Shown here piece after piece: positions 37,316 through 47,801 of a DNA stretch of 64,000 bases. The stretch's first letter is position 1, and each line of letters starts with the position of its first letter. The DNA is taken from positions 124,001 to 188,000 of the forward strand of contig NZ_UFYA01000001.1 in assembly GCF_900447215.1 (NCBI RefSeq). Direction: 5' to 3'. The DNA is from Dermatophilus congolensis. Its GTDB lineage: Bacteria > Actinomycetota > Actinomycetes > Actinomycetales > Dermatophilaceae. Position numbers and translations under genes: made by a program. A model generated the notes under the pieces. The model did not search any database, was not told the DNA's origin, and saw only the letters and a program-made list of their open reading frames with translations.

Positions 37316-38356
37316 ATGCGGTTCGGAATGTTCATCCCGCAAGGGTGGCGGATGGATCTGGTGGGGATTCCGGCGGCACAACACTGGGGAGTCATGGCAG
37401 GGCTAGCCCGTGCTGCCGATGCCAACAACATGTGGGAATCCATTTGGCTACACGACCACTTCCGCACAGTTCCCGAAGCCACCCACGAACCTACCCATGA
37501 AGCATGGACTCTCACTGCTGCGCTGGCTGCAGTGACCGGCCGGGTTCGGCTGGGGCAGATGAGCACCACGATGGGGTATCGCAACCCGGTGCTCCTGGCC
37601 AAAATGGCCGCCACGGTCGACATCATTTCGGAGGGGCGCTTGGATGTTGGGTTGAGTGCAGGGTGGTATGAGGAAGAGTGGCTGGCCTACGGGTATGGGT
37701 TTCCTAGTGCGGGCGAACGTATTGGCATGCTTGCTGAAGGGGTAGAGATTCTGCGGCAAGCCTGGACTACCGGCACAGTCACCTTTAAAGGACGCCATTA
37801 CAACGCTGAAAATGCCATCGTTGCGCCACGGCCGCTGCAAGGCACGCTCGTGACGGGCTCACCTGCCAATGGCATTCCGATGTGTATTGCTGGCGGGGGA
37901 GAAAAGAAAACCTTGCGGCTCGCTGCCCAACACGCCGACTACACCAACTTCGAGGGCACCGCCGAAAAGTTCGCCCACAAAACCAACATCCTTACCCGCC
38001 ACTGCACTGATGTTGACCGGGACCCGGCCACTATCACCCGCACCGCCACGTACACCGTCATCGTCGGGACGGACCTCACTGATCTCAACGAAAGACTCCG
38101 CGCTATCGGTAACCGCATGGTTGAGGGCGGTATCACCCAAACGCAGGCACACGCGCAGGTAGAACAGTTGCGAGCCCAGCCGTTGGTGGGCACTCCAGAC
38201 AAAATTTGTGACTATCTTGACGAAATGCGCGCCATCGGCTTGGACTACGCCATCGCATACTTCCCCGAGGCTGCGTACGACTCCACTGGTCTAGAGCTTT
38301 TTGAGCACTACGTCATCCCTGAATTCCGTCCACGTAAGAGAATGCGTCTGCTCTGA
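37316..38356 (+). CDS. LLM-class F420- or FMN-dependent oxidoreductase
   Basis: 346 residues, luciferase-like TIM barrel: MRFGMFIPQGW, WESIWLHDHF, RVRLGQMSTTMGYRNPVLLAKMAATVDIISEGRLDVGLSAGWYEEEW, and IAGGGEKKTLRLAAQHADYTNF. This arrangement is that of the actinobacterial F420-dependent subfamily. Substrate unknown. ATG 37316 with GAAAGGG upstream; monocistronic. Confidence 0.85.
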   Translation: MRFGMFIPQGWRMDLVGIPAAQHWGVMAGLARAADANNMWESIWLHDHFRTVPEATHEPTHEAWTLTAALAAVTGRVRLGQMSTTMGYRNPVLLAKMAATVDIISEGRLDVGLSAGWYEEEWLAYGYGFPSAGERIGMLAEGVEILRQAWTTGTVTFKGRHYNAENAIVAPRPLQGTLVTGSPANGIPMCIAGGGEKKTLRLAAQHADYTNFEGTAEKFAHKTNILTRHCTDVDRDPATITRTATYTVIVGTDLTDLNERLRAIGNRMVEGGITQTQAHAQVEQLRAQPLVGTPDKICDYLDEMRAIGLDYAIAYFPEAAYDSTGLELFEHYVIPEFRPRKRMRLL

Positions 38357-38443
38357 CCCACCCCACATCCCACAAACGAAAAGCACTACGCTGGCGCGGA
38401 ACCCACTTGACCACAGCGGCCCAGCAGCAAAGGCGAGGCGCCT

Positions 38444-39433
38444 ATGACTTGGCACAAACGACTCGTCCTGGGAGTGATCGCAGTTATCGCGTTGGCTCTC
38501 GTTACCGGCACTCTTTTATTCAAAGAACACCACACTCTTACTTTCGCGGAAAGCAACAACCTCCACACCCTCACCGCGTTTGAAACTTCAGGTGTTGCTG
38601 CTGACCTCATGGCCAGCGCTACACCTGAAGACGACCTATCGCTCTTTGCGCCCTTACCCAGCGAACGTGACATCACTACTGCCCAGGCCGTTGCTATTAC
38701 AGAGGCAGCGCGGTTGCCGATCTCAACCTATGCTGGCCGGCTACCCCACCCAGAGGAAACAGGGGTGGCCCTAGTAGGCAGTGGCGTCTCCACCGTTGTC
38801 GACGGCGCAGGTCGAGAGACAATCACCTATCAGGGCATCACCTACCCTGTCGTCGGAAGATTGGGACGTACCCCAGAATCCCAGCAGCGCAACTCCGCTC
38901 TTGTTTTCGACCGCGGGCTTTTCACATCTTCTCCGCAACCGCTCGTCCTCGATGGGGCATATGCTGCCACTGCGTTCGCGCGCACCTATCCCAACCGGCA
39001 GCGCCACGCTGCACCCTTAGCTGTGCAGAACACTTCCGGTACGTATTCGGTTCCAATACTGGCCGTAGTGGGTATTACCGGGTTGGTCACTCTTGCCGCC
39101 TGGGGGATTATTGCTTCTCGCATGTTCATCCATCACGGCAGAAAACTCAGCCGCGGTGGCCGCTCCTCTAGCTCTGTGCTCACCCGTTTTTTCACAGAGA
39201 TCGCTACGATCCTCGGCACAGCGGCTCTCCTCCTGGCTGCCACGCTCATGACCGTGCTCGGCTCTGACGGAATCCCTACGGATCTGGCTCCGATGTGGGC
39301 TTTGGCTAGTTTGGTGGCCGCGGGGTTGGGGATGGCTGATTGCTCTCGCCGTATCTGTCAAAGCAACCCGGGTAAGCACGTACGGTTAGCCTGGCCACAG
39401 CAGCTGCCTGGTCAAGGCCGTACAGCGCATTGA
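38444..39433 (+). CDS. Hypothetical membrane protein with extracytoplasmic domain
   Basis: 329 residues, not recognised. Signal-anchor helix at 8-25, a soluble outer domain of about 175 residues, then three membrane helices (about 203-228, 250-273, 280-300) and a basic tail. AAGGCGAGGCGCCT precedes the ATG. The layout resembles porin-like or permease-like actinobacterial proteins only loosely. Its stop is 32 bp before a strong terminator. Confidence 0.65.
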   Translation: MTWHKRLVLGVIAVIALALVTGTLLFKEHHTLTFAESNNLHTLTAFETSGVAADLMASATPEDDLSLFAPLPSERDITTAQAVAITEAARLPISTYAGRLPHPEETGVALVGSGVSTVVDGAGRETITYQGITYPVVGRLGRTPESQQRNSALVFDRGLFTSSPQPLVLDGAYAATAFARTYPNRQRHAAPLAVQNTSGTYSVPILAVVGITGLVTLAAWGIIASRMFIHHGRKLSRGGRSSSSVLTRFFTEIATILGTAALLLAATLMTVLGSDGIPTDLAPMWALASLVAAGLGMADCSRRICQSNPGKHVRLAWPQQLPGQGRTAH

Positions 39434-39464
39434 TGATCAGACGATCAAGCACCGGCGTATCGGT

Positions 39465-39511
39465 AAAAAGAGGGGCCTGGCGGGCAGATAGCGCGCCAGG
39501 CCCCTCTTTTT
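39465..39511. terminator. Strong bidirectional terminator
   Basis: Arms 39465-39482 and 39494-39511 (AAAAAGAGGGGCCTGGCG and complement, 18 bp), with an A-run at one side and T-run at the other, the classic form for both directions. Sits between convergent genes. Confidence 0.92.
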
Positions 39512-39518
39512 CTTGGTG

Positions 39519-41156
39519 TTACACGTGGAAGGTCTGAACCAATCGACGTAGTTCATCGGCTTGGGAAGAGAGCTGATGAGACTCATCGGCAATAGTGGAG
39601 GCGATGTCGTTGGATTCTTGTGCCGAACGGGAGACAGATTCCACGCTTCCAGCAATACCTGCCGCTGATTGCGCCGCATCGGAAACGTTGCGGCCCATTT
39701 CGTTTGTGGTGGCGGTTTGTTCTTCTACTGCCGAAGCGATCGTGGCCTGGGTATCGTTGATTTCGGCGATGATCGAAGAAATCTCTGAGATAGCGGTTAC
39801 GGCGGCTTCGGTGTCTACCTGAATCGCCTCTACCCGGCGGCCGATGTCTTCGGTGGCTTTGGAGGTTTCTTGTGCCAGATCTTTCACCTCGTTAGCCACC
39901 ACAGCGAAGCCTTTACCAGCCTCACCAGCACGTGCAGCCTCGATCGTGGCGTTCAATGCCAACAGGTTCGTCTGCTCAGCGATACTGGTAATCGACTTGA
40001 TCACTTCACCGATCTCGTGGCTTGATTCGCCCAGTTTGCCGACAGTTTCGTTAGTGCGGTCAGCGACCCGTACCGCGGAGGCAGCAACTTCTGCGGCGGC
40101 GTTGGCATTTTTCGCGATTTCGCGGATACTCACCGTCATCTCTTCTGTACCTGCAGCTACGGTCTGAATGTTGTCCGAGACCAGGTTGGTGTCTGAGGTG
40201 ACGTTTGTCAGCTGGGTAGCCGCACCGGAGGAAGAAGTACGGAGCGTATCTGCTGTTGCGGTCATACGGCCGCTGGAGTCAGCCAGGTTCGATGCCACTT
40301 CCGTGGCACGTTGAATGAGATCACGTAGGTGCGTTTGTGCTTCGTTCAACGCTGAAGCTATACGGCCAATCTCATCAGTAGAGGTTGCTTGTACGCGCTG
40401 TGTCAGGTCGCCTCTGGCCATTGCTTCTAGCGCGGATTTGACCTCTTCCACGGGACGTTTCACCGAACGGATGATCATCCATGCCACGAACATTGATAGT
40501 GCTAGACCAAGTAAGAGAACGATCAAGCTTTCTACGAGCGCAGCGCGTTGAGTAGAGGATGCCTCATCCGAGTACTGAGCTGCGGTGGCTTCGAGTTCTT
40601 TGGCTGCTTTGTCTAAGGCGTCATCGGAGGCCTGGAGGAGGTTACGGCTTTGCCCAGGTATTTCGGTTGACTCGTAGGTTTTCGGGTCGTTCTTTAACGC
40701 TGCTGGGTAGACCACCGAGTCACGATGGGTGAGCCATGCGTCGTACCGTTTCGTGAACTCATTCCAGGTGGGCATTGCTTCCGTAACAGCAGGATTGCTC
40801 GACAGATCCGAAATGATTTTCTTCACGTCGGCATCATTCGTTGTGTACTTCTTCTGCAGGGTTTGGGTTTCTTCCGCGGAGCGGGCGGCCGAAATGCTCG
40901 ACAACAGACCACGAATAAACAGTTGCTTGCGGCGAAGCAGGTTGAACGGGTCACGGATTTCTTGCAAGGTCCGCACACTCTCAGTACGTTCCACTGTTTG
41001 TTGACCTGAGTACACATTCACGCCCGTGATAACGATCGCGACCAATGACATCACTGCCACGATGGTCATGAACTTGCGGGATAGAGGCAGGTTCGCGAGC
41101 CATGGGGGAGTGCGTCCCTCCCGGGCTCGATCCATGGTGGTGGCAGGAAGCGACAT
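39519..41156 (-). CDS. Methyl-accepting chemotaxis protein
   Basis: Chemoreceptor of 545 residues. Membrane helix at about 28-50, a four-helix-bundle outer domain (about 50-205), second helix at 208-230, HAMP domain, then the long signalling coiled coil with the conserved tip [39 protein letters not shown] short hydrophobic-free C-terminus means no CheR tether peptide. Divergent from a second receptor. Implies flagellar or other motility coupled to CheA/CheW encoded elsewhere. Confidence 0.93.
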   Translation of the reverse strand: MSLPATTMDRAREGRTPPWLANLPLSRKFMTIVAVMSLVAIVITGVNVYSGQQTVERTESVRTLQEIRDPFNLLRRKQLFIRGLLSSISAARSAEETQTLQKKYTTNDADVKKIISDLSSNPAVTEAMPTWNEFTKRYDAWLTHRDSVVYPAALKNDPKTYESTEIPGQSRNLLQASDDALDKAAKELEATAAQYSDEASSTQRAALVESLIVLLLGLALSMFVAWMIIRSVKRPVEEVKSALEAMARGDLTQRVQATSTDEIGRIASALNEAQTHLRDLIQRATEVASNLADSSGRMTATADTLRTSSSGAATQLTNVTSDTNLVSDNIQTVAAGTEEMTVSIREIAKNANAAAEVAASAVRVADRTNETVGKLGESSHEIGEVIKSITSIAEQTNLLALNATIEAARAGEAGKGFAVVANEVKDLAQETSKATEDIGRRVEAIQVDTEAAVTAISEISSIIAEINDTQATIASAVEEQTATTNEMGRNVSDAAQSAAGIAGSVESVSRSAQESNDIASTIADESHQLSSQADELRRLVQTFHV

Positions 41157-41378
41157 GACGGGCAGAGTCCTCTCGAAAAGTGAGCACCAACATGCGAGTG
41201 ATGCAGGTCTTCTCCATATCGGTGCACACGAAGACTTTCTGAGAGGTCAGATCACCCAAGAGAGCATCAACAGAAGGACACTCACACCGCAGCTGCCTTC
41301 GCCGATGAGTTCGATGAACCTGCCCCCAGATCTTTCATGCCCGGAAGATCGACCGGCTGCGAAAGATGGAGACGGCGC

Positions 41379-43025
41379 ATGCGCGAGCACACAAAGGCAA
41401 AATCCCGGTGGACGGGCATTAAAGCGCAGATCGGTGCCATCGGAGCAGTGGGCATCATTGGGATAATTCTTCTTGGCATCAGTGCCCTCATCGCTGTGGG
41501 GCAACAGCGTTCCCTTTCAGATGAAATCGAAGCTCTCCGGGATGTCAACCGCAAAGTCGAAGCCATTCGTTACGCCAACGCAGACGTCAGTGGCTGGCAG
41601 GCTTTCTATGTCTGGGACACGCGTCGCAAAGATCCAGCCGAGGCGGTTGCTGGCGGAAAAGAAACTAACCGTGGCTCCTACCTCGCTGCGACTGAAGACC
41701 TTAAAAAACAACTCGCTGACTTCCCCGTTGACCAACTCACGACACAAGAACGCGCTAACTGGGATGCCATGACTGCCGCCTGGAAACAGTTCTTCGACGC
41801 GGACGGGCGTGCTGTGGCTTTGTATCGAACAAAAACACCAGCGAACCTGGACAAAGCCGACGAAATCATCGACGACGCAGAAACGCCCGGTACTGCTGCA
41901 CACGCCTACGACATCATCGATAGCAACGGCAAGGCTCTTTTCACGTCAGTGCGGGCTCGCTCAGCAGAGAAGCAGAAGAATGTAGCCGAGGTCGCCACGA
42001 CAATGACGTGGGTTTTCGTGGTCGTATTCGTGCTATCGATCGCTCTTTTGACTTTCACCGTGTACCGGGTCGGACGGCGCATATTCGGAAACATCAGTGC
42101 TGTGCTTGAAAGTGTGAGTGCTCTCAGTCGCGGTGACCTCACGGTCGCGTCTGTGCCGACCTCTGAAGACGAACTCGGACGTATGGCGTTGGCCATCGAG
42201 AATGCTCGTCTGTCTATGCGGGAAGTGATCTCTGAAGTGTCGGTTGCCTCTGCCGCTGTTTCCGGCTCTTCAAGCCGGCTAGCTCAAGTTGCTGAAGAGT
42301 TTGGGGAAACCTCGACCGCTGTTGCTGAAGGGATGGAGCGAGTTTCTCGAGGAACTGCTGGAGTCAGCGATCAGGTCCAGGCCGTCGCCGCCGGTGCTGA
42401 AGAAATGACGGCTTCCATTCGAGAGATCGCCAAGAACGCTGAAGCAGCGGCCGGAGTTGCAGGGCGCGCTGTGGCCGCTACCGAGATGACCAACCGCACC
42501 ATCGCCAAACTCGGTGAAAGTTCCATCCAGATCGACTCAGTGATCAAATCTATTGGCACTATCGCTAACCAAACCAACCAGCTCGCGCTGAACGCCACGA
42601 TTGAATCTGCGCGCGCCGGAGAAGCAGGCAGAGGGTTCGCTGTGGTGGCTGGTGAGGTGAAAGATCTCGCGCGGGAAACCTCCACCGCGACGCAGGACAT
42701 CAGCCGCCGCATCACCGAGATCCAAGAAGACACCGCGGCGGCTGTGGCTGCTATCGAGCAGATCAGCATGATCATCCGTCAGATCGATGACACGCAATCC
42801 ACTATCGCTTCGGCAGTGGAAGAACAGACCGCGACCACCAATGAGATGGGAGTCAACATTCACCGCACCGCTAGCGACACCACCGGCATTTCTCGTGAGC
42901 TGGCTGCGCTGGTGGATCGTGCCGGTCAATCATCGACAGTGGCGCTCACCGCAGCTGATTCGGCCCGTGAACTCGCTGATGAGGCAACCACTCTCAACAC
43001 GTTGGTTTCTCGTTTCCGGTTGTAG
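41379..43025 (+). CDS. Methyl-accepting chemotaxis protein
   Basis: 548 residues from ATG 41379, chosen because GGAG lies 7 bp upstream. Helices at about 18-40 and 205-228, an outer four-helix bundle with a conserved-looking [18 protein letters not shown], and the signalling tip [38 protein letters not shown]. The sensing domain is unlike that of the divergent neighbour while the signalling domains are alike, so this is an old duplication with a changed sensor. Ligand unknown. Confidence 0.92.
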   Translation: MREHTKAKSRWTGIKAQIGAIGAVGIIGIILLGISALIAVGQQRSLSDEIEALRDVNRKVEAIRYANADVSGWQAFYVWDTRRKDPAEAVAGGKETNRGSYLAATEDLKKQLADFPVDQLTTQERANWDAMTAAWKQFFDADGRAVALYRTKTPANLDKADEIIDDAETPGTAAHAYDIIDSNGKALFTSVRARSAEKQKNVAEVATTMTWVFVVVFVLSIALLTFTVYRVGRRIFGNISAVLESVSALSRGDLTVASVPTSEDELGRMALAIENARLSMREVISEVSVASAAVSGSSSRLAQVAEEFGETSTAVAEGMERVSRGTAGVSDQVQAVAAGAEEMTASIREIAKNAEAAAGVAGRAVAATEMTNRTIAKLGESSIQIDSVIKSIGTIANQTNQLALNATIESARAGEAGRGFAVVAGEVKDLARETSTATQDISRRITEIQEDTAAAVAAIEQISMIIRQIDDTQSTIASAVEEQTATTNEMGVNIHRTASDTTGISRELAALVDRAGQSSTVALTAADSARELADEATTLNTLVSRFRL

Positions 43026-43078
43026 TCAGCAGGGCTCACCAGCTGTTTCAGTGACGTGTTCTGTGTGCCGCTGACCCG

Positions 43079-43609
43079 TTAAGAATTCGAGTTGCGGTGC
43101 GTTTCTTCCTTCGGAGAAAAACGCACCGTCTCGTTTTCGCCTTCCAAGCGCTCGCCGGTGACTGCCGACTTCACAAGGTTGGCAAGTTGCACAATCATTC
43201 CGCTTCCGGAGGAATCCCAGTATTCAGCTGTCTCGGCATCGACACGCAACAACACATTTTCTGGATTTTCTGGCCCGCCTTTGAGCCACGCATCTGTGAA
43301 GGTGCCCCACAGTTCTTTCAACTTTTCTGGATCATTCAAGACGCGTGCGGTGCCAGAGACAGAAACCCAGGACCCAGAGCCCGCGAATGCCAGATTCACT
43401 CGCGGGTTCGTGGACAAGTGGCGCACTTTCGCTGAATTTTTCTCAGTGATGAACCAGAAGGTTCCGTTCACTTCGGCTTCCTGGGTTGCCATGGGGATGG
43501 AGACAAGTCCGCCGCTTTTATCGACCATTGTCATCATCGCCACGCGTGTGTTTCTGATCAGCTCGGCAACTTTGGCTTGCCGCTGCGCGATACCAGTTTC
43601 TTCTTCCAC
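43079..43609 (-). CDS. FMN-binding split-barrel protein (general stress protein 26 / PNPOx-like)
   Basis: 176 residues from GTG 43609, which follows GGAGG by 6 bp; a TTG at 43624 lies before that site. Contains TRVAMMTMVDKSGGLVSIPMA, FWFITEKNSAKVRHLSTNPRVNLAF and WVSVSGTARVL, typical for the pyridoxamine-phosphate-oxidase-like flavin barrel. Likely a flavin or F420-linked reductase or stress protein. Its relation to the downstream P450 (70 bp away, same strand) is unknown; the P450 is transcribed first. Confidence 0.85.
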   Translation of the reverse strand: MEEETGIAQRQAKVAELIRNTRVAMMTMVDKSGGLVSIPMATQEAEVNGTFWFITEKNSAKVRHLSTNPRVNLAFAGSGSWVSVSGTARVLNDPEKLKELWGTFTDAWLKGGPENPENVLLRVDAETAEYWDSSGSGMIVQLANLVKSAVTGERLEGENETVRFSPKEETHRNSNS

Positions 43610-43678
43610 CAGGGGCCTCCGCAATCACAACAGGTTTAAAACTGCTTGTGTGTTTGATATGACCCGAAAATATCTGGA

Positions 43679-46600
43679 TTAAGCGAAGACATCAGAAACA
43701 TATCGCTCGTGTTCTTGTTCCATTGAAGTTAGCCATTCCTGTGCCTCATCGATGGAGATGTTTTTCGCCTCCGCGCAAATACGCGTGCACACGTCACGAA
43801 CCGCTGGCGCCATACGTTCACCGTCTCCACACACAAACAGGCTCGCACCGTCGTTGACCAGGTCGATGATGTCGGCGCGATCGGCCCACATGCGATCTTG
43901 TACGTATCGCATAGGTCCTTCAGGGCCTTCTTCAGGAGCGCGTGAGAAAGCTGGCCGGATATCAACAATTCCTTCTTGCTCCCAGGCCGCGAATTCCTCG
44001 GCATACAGCAGGTCGGTGTTGGGGCTGTGGCAGCCAAAAAAGAGCAGCGTCGGGGCGGGGGTGACTCCTTTTTCTTGAGCTTGCAAGGCGCGTTGTTGCA
44101 CGAACCCGCGGAACGGTGCGATCCCTGTTCCAGCGCATGCCATGATCACAGGAGTTGTCACGTCCTGGGGAAGATTATTTGCCATGCTGCTGCTACGCAC
44201 ACTTACCGGGATTCTGGCGCCAGGGCGGGTGCCAGCCAAGTATGACGAGGCCACCCCGTGGTGCTGTCCACGCCCTGAACGCGCAGGTTCGGACAAGTGC
44301 GCGACAGTCAACGTGACGTGGTCACTGCTCCACAAAGGCGAAGAACTGATTGAGTACTGCCGGGTGCTCAATGGAGTGAGCATGCTCAAGAAACTCGATA
44401 GAGAAAGAGAAACTGAACGAAACTCTTCCAATAAATCCAGCACGGATCGACGTTTCTCCAGGATTTCGGGTTCGTAGTTTTCTTCTTCAGCGAGGAAGAG
44501 AAGTTTTTTCTTTTCCGGTGGGCAAGAGCAGACATCAGCTAACTGAGAGATGTGGCGTCTGCTGGCAGGGCGGGACAGTTCGACGTATTCGGCGAATAAT
44601 TCACCTGCCGAAATAGGTTCATCCAGGGGCAGCTTGGTAGAGATTTCTTCGCTTGATTCGATGAGTAAGCGGGTGTCATAGGCGAGGTCAAACCGGTTTA
44701 GGACGCGGTCTACAACTGAGGCAGGGTTCAACGGCAAAACAACTAGGTAGTCGCCGGTGTGGTAGGTCGCTCCCGGGGGTAGCGCGATTTCTAGGTGGCG
44801 TTTGCTGCGGCCCCCGGGCTGAGAAGTGTCGACAAGTTCTCGGTTGGCCACGACTGTGCCAAAACCCAGTTCCGAAGAAGCGAAGATAGGGCTGCGTCCC
44901 TCGCCCAGAACCTCGACATGCAGTCCCGCGTTGACGGTGTCCGGGGTGGGGGTGGCGACTCCGAGTGCGTGAGCGACAGCGGGCCACATCGACTCCTGCC
45001 ACGTTTCGAAGTCACCGAAGAAGTCACCTTTGACGTTAGCTTCACCGCGTTCTAGTAGCCGTTGCGCGCCAGCTGTTTGCAGGCCCTCGTCGATGATGGT
45101 GGGGATGCGTTGATAGGTGCGAGCCCAGTCGGTGTTACCGCAACCGAACACAGCGAAACGTACTCCACGCAAAGAATTCGGGGCTTGCTCGCCTAACCAA
45201 CGCACAAAACGGCGCGCATTGTCTGGCGGCTGACCTTCGTAAGAGGCGGTGACGATGAGGGTTGCGCCGTCGCGGCAGAGATTGTCGATTCCCTCATCGA
45301 GAGGGTGAACGGTTGGGGAGTAGCCCAGGGTTTTTGCTTTTCCAGCGATTTGATTCGCGAAGGCTTCACAGGTCCCTGCGTTGGAACCGAAGAGGATCTG
45401 CACCGGGGTGCCGTGCGCCTCAGCGATCGTTTCCGGTGCGGTTTCGGTGACATTTTCCACCGCGCTAGTGACACGTGCTGAACCGACACCTTCACGGCGC
45501 CGTAGCCGCACAAATAGGCCATCAGGTTTGAGAGTGAGGGTTTCTTTAATTTTGAGGGTGTAGGTGGGGTCAGACCAGTCGATATCGAATCGCTGCAGGA
45601 GAAGGGCAAGGACGAGCTGTGCCTCTTGGAGAGCAAAAGCGCGGCCAAGACAAGAGCGTTGGCCGTTACCGAAGGGTTTCCATGCGTTGGCGGGAATGTC
45701 TTTGGCGCGTTCGTACGAGAACCGGTCTGGGTCGAATCGTTCTGGGTCTTCCCACACGGTGGGGTCACGGTGAAGTGATGGAGTGAGCACCATGGCGGTC
45801 TCGTCGGGATGTATTTCGAACTGGTCTGCCAGCAGAGTCGTTTCGTACGGGTGGAGGGCAAAAGCGGGTGCGGTGGGCCATAGGCGCAGCGTTTCGCGCA
45901 GGATTTGGTCTAGATATCCCAGCTGGCTGAGGTCTTCATATGTGGGGAATCTTCCTTGCAGCACGGTATCGACGAGTTCGCGTGCAGTGGCCATCACCTG
46001 CGGGTTACGCAGTAGCTCGTAGACAGTGAAGCTCAGTAGCCCAGAGGTGGTTTCGTGCCCAGCAATCAGGAACGTCACCATTTGGTAGCGGACGTTTTCA
46101 TCAGAGAGCCCTTCACCTGTCTGTGGGTCGCGGGCTTTGAGCATGGTGTCCAGAATGTCGCTGTTGCCGTTGGGTAGGGGAGTGGCCTGACGTTGCGTGA
46201 TGAGCTTGCCAGCGATTTCTTTCATGACGCGGATGTTTTCTGCGTACCGGCGCTGGTGAACCACCATGAGTCGGTTTTGCAGAGGAATGCGACGATTTTG
46301 TTGTCCGGATTCGTTGAGCGCTTCCACCATTGCGTTCACGAAAGGATGCAAGGAATCAGAGTAGAAAGAGTTGAACCGGTAGCTAAAAGAGCACAAGGCG
46401 ATTGTGTCTAGGGTCAGCCTGATGAAATCGTTAACGACGTCGATGTCGGCGTCCGGGCCGAGCCTTTCCCACTTCAGCATGAGTTGTTCGGCGATGTCGC
46501 TCATGCCATCGAACATTCCCCGCAGTGCTAAAGGTGAGAAAGCAGGCATGAGGATTCGGTGAGCTCTGCCCCAGTTTTCTTCCCCGGTATAAGCAGTAAA

Positions 46601-46864
46601 AAGGCCGTCCCCAGCAAAGGATCGAATGTTTTCCAATGAGCCATGTACGCGTTTATCGAAACGGGACTCATCGCAAAGTTCATCAGTGAGTTTAAAAGAA
46701 GAAACAAAATACACTGCCGGCTTTCCAGGGAACTGGTGACGGAATATTTCTCCATACTTTTTAGCCAGCTCCATGCTCGCTTGAATCGGGCGTTCGGGAT
46801 CGAGGGCGTGGAGAGTGCCAGTGACGGGGCGGACTTCAGGTCCAGGAACGGAAGTGATGGTCAT
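43679..46864 (-). CDS. Self-sufficient cytochrome P450:NADPH-P450 reductase fusion (CYP102 type)
   Basis: 1061 residues from ATG 46864 (GAGGAAG 4 bp upstream), close to the length of P450 BM3. Heme domain 1-460: LFTAYTGEENWGRAHRILMPAFS, I-helix AGHETTS (268-274), ETLR (324-327) and FGNGQRSCLG with heme-ligand Cys405. Flavodoxin domain with FGSNAGTCEAFA; FAD/NADPH reductase domain with RQYSISSSP, GVASSYLAG and ACAGTGIAPFRGF, FFGCHSPNTDLLY. Expected to hydroxylate or epoxidise fatty acids with one NADPH per turnover. All key residues are present. Ordinary codon use. Confidence 0.95.
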   Translation of the reverse strand: MTITSVPGPEVRPVTGTLHALDPERPIQASMELAKKYGEIFRHQFPGKPAVYFVSSFKLTDELCDESRFDKRVHGSLENIRSFAGDGLFTAYTGEENWGRAHRILMPAFSPLALRGMFDGMSDIAEQLMLKWERLGPDADIDVVNDFIRLTLDTIALCSFSYRFNSFYSDSLHPFVNAMVEALNESGQQNRRIPLQNRLMVVHQRRYAENIRVMKEIAGKLITQRQATPLPNGNSDILDTMLKARDPQTGEGLSDENVRYQMVTFLIAGHETTSGLLSFTVYELLRNPQVMATARELVDTVLQGRFPTYEDLSQLGYLDQILRETLRLWPTAPAFALHPYETTLLADQFEIHPDETAMVLTPSLHRDPTVWEDPERFDPDRFSYERAKDIPANAWKPFGNGQRSCLGRAFALQEAQLVLALLLQRFDIDWSDPTYTLKIKETLTLKPDGLFVRLRRREGVGSARVTSAVENVTETAPETIAEAHGTPVQILFGSNAGTCEAFANQIAGKAKTLGYSPTVHPLDEGIDNLCRDGATLIVTASYEGQPPDNARRFVRWLGEQAPNSLRGVRFAVFGCGNTDWARTYQRIPTIIDEGLQTAGAQRLLERGEANVKGDFFGDFETWQESMWPAVAHALGVATPTPDTVNAGLHVEVLGEGRSPIFASSELGFGTVVANRELVDTSQPGGRSKRHLEIALPPGATYHTGDYLVVLPLNPASVVDRVLNRFDLAYDTRLLIESSEEISTKLPLDEPISAGELFAEYVELSRPASRRHISQLADVCSCPPEKKKLLFLAEEENYEPEILEKRRSVLDLLEEFRSVSLSLSSFLSMLTPLSTRQYSISSSPLWSSDHVTLTVAHLSEPARSGRGQHHGVASSYLAGTRPGARIPVSVRSSSMANNLPQDVTTPVIMACAGTGIAPFRGFVQQRALQAQEKGVTPAPTLLFFGCHSPNTDLLYAEEFAAWEQEGIVDIRPAFSRAPEEGPEGPMRYVQDRMWADRADIIDLVNDGASLFVCGDGERMAPAVRDVCTRICAEAKNISIDEAQEWLTSMEQEHERYVSDVFA

Positions 46865-47317
46865 GGAGCTTCCTCTCGCATGTCGGAGTCGCTCGAGGCG
46901 AACGGCTGTAAAAGCCTCGGCATCTACAGGGATGCTGAGCGACTCGCGGGAGCATATCGGCGTGCAAGGCAAGCGGCTTTATTGCTTTTTGCTGTAGTAC
47001 GCGATATGCGTGTCAACCTTGATGGTTTGCTGCAGGAGTCGGATGAAGCGCAAGGCTTGGGGGCTTCGATGCCAACTATGTGATCGCAAGGTGAGTTCGC
47101 TGCTCCGCTTGCGTTCTAGTGTTGTCAATACGTTCGTATCGTAGTGGCGGGCGAGTCTACCGCCGCGGTATGGCACGCCCAGAAGCGGTGCGGGGTAGGA
47201 GCGTAAGGCCCGTGGTCACGAGGAGTTTTTCGGGTGAATCAGTGGCGCCGCTCGCCACCCTGAGCCTATGGTGAAGGAAAATTGTGACTTCTTCTTCTTT
47301 ACAAGAAAAGGTTTTAC
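46865..47317. other. 453-bp intergenic region between divergent P450 and small membrane protein genes
   Basis: No gene supported on either strand. It holds the dyads described for the P450 promoter, and a T-rich stretch just before the small membrane protein gene with GAAAAGG as its ribosome site. Confidence 0.5.
47123..47139 (-). promoter_or_regulatory. Candidate promoter/operator of the P450 gene
   Basis: The palindrome ATACGTTCGTAT (47128-47139) adjoins a minus-strand TTGACA (47128 to 47123) pointing toward the P450 gene, though no good -10 follows at 17 bp. A dyad beside a -35 box fits a TetR-type repressor, as known for the B. megaterium BM3 gene. A second near-palindrome, TACCGCCGCGGTA, is at about 47159-47171. 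Confidence 0.4.
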
Positions 47318-47320
47318 GTG

Positions 47321-47590
47321 ATGAGTAAATACGTTCCTTGGATGAAAGCTTCAGCGCCGTGGGTTTTATTGGCTGTGGGCTTGTATATGTGGTTCGGAAC
47401 GGGGGAACCGCTGACGGGAATACTATTTTTCACCGTTGCCATCATGTCGTGGTCAGAAGAAGAAACAGTGGGTAACCCCGCGGGCATATCTGGGGAAAAT
47501 CCCGACGTAGCTGACATTAAGAAATACCGAGCTGAACACCCTGGCGCCACGATCACAGACGCCATCCGGGCCCTGCAAGCACGTCAATGA
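47321..47590 (+). CDS. Small membrane protein
   Basis: 89 residues, not recognised (a GTG one codon earlier at 47318 is equally possible). Hydrophobic segments at about 10-25 and 31-43, then a hydrophilic tail with an amphipathic C-terminal helix (TITDAIRALQARQ). GAAAAGG about 9 bp upstream. Alone between the P450 promoter and tRNA-Lys. Confidence 0.65.
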   Translation: MSKYVPWMKASAPWVLLAVGLYMWFGTGEPLTGILFFTVAIMSWSEEETVGNPAGISGENPDVADIKKYRAEHPGATITDAIRALQARQ

Positions 47591-47686
47591 TGTGTGAGTA
47601 ACCTGCGCGCAGGCCCGGCAAGAGGTGACCAGGGGATAGTCATCGAACTCAGGGCCTTGTGTGCACTATCTGTTCAGAGAACCAAG

Positions 47687-47724
47687 AAACCTCCAGGCCG
47701 AGACAAAGTCTGACCTGGAGGTTT
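47687..47724 (-). terminator. Terminator of tRNA-Lys
   Basis: Arms 47687-47697 and 47714-47724 (AAACCTCCAGG and complement, 11 bp), 5 bp beyond the 3' end of the tRNA; on the minus strand it is followed by TTTCTT. Confidence 0.8.
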
Positions 47725-47728
47725 GTTG

Positions 47729-47801
47729 TGGGCCCCGTCGGGCTCGAACCGACGACCAGCGGATTAAAAGTCCGATGCTCTGCCAACTGAGCTAGAGGCC
47801 C
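47729..47801 (-). tRNA. tRNA-Lys(TTT)
   Basis: 73 nt cloverleaf on the minus strand. Acceptor stem GGGCCTC pairs with GGGGCCC (one G-U), D arm AGCTCAGTTGGCAGAGC, anticodon loop CTTTTAA with anticodon TTT between CGGA/TCCG-type stems, T arm with GGTTCGAGCCC. CCA is not encoded. Discriminator base A. Confidence 0.95.

Noticed and set aside
43079-46864. Operon of the FMN-binding protein serving as P450 partner
   Set aside because: The P450 is already fused to its reductase and needs no extra flavoprotein; the 70-bp gap and separate ribosome site give no sign of a functional link.
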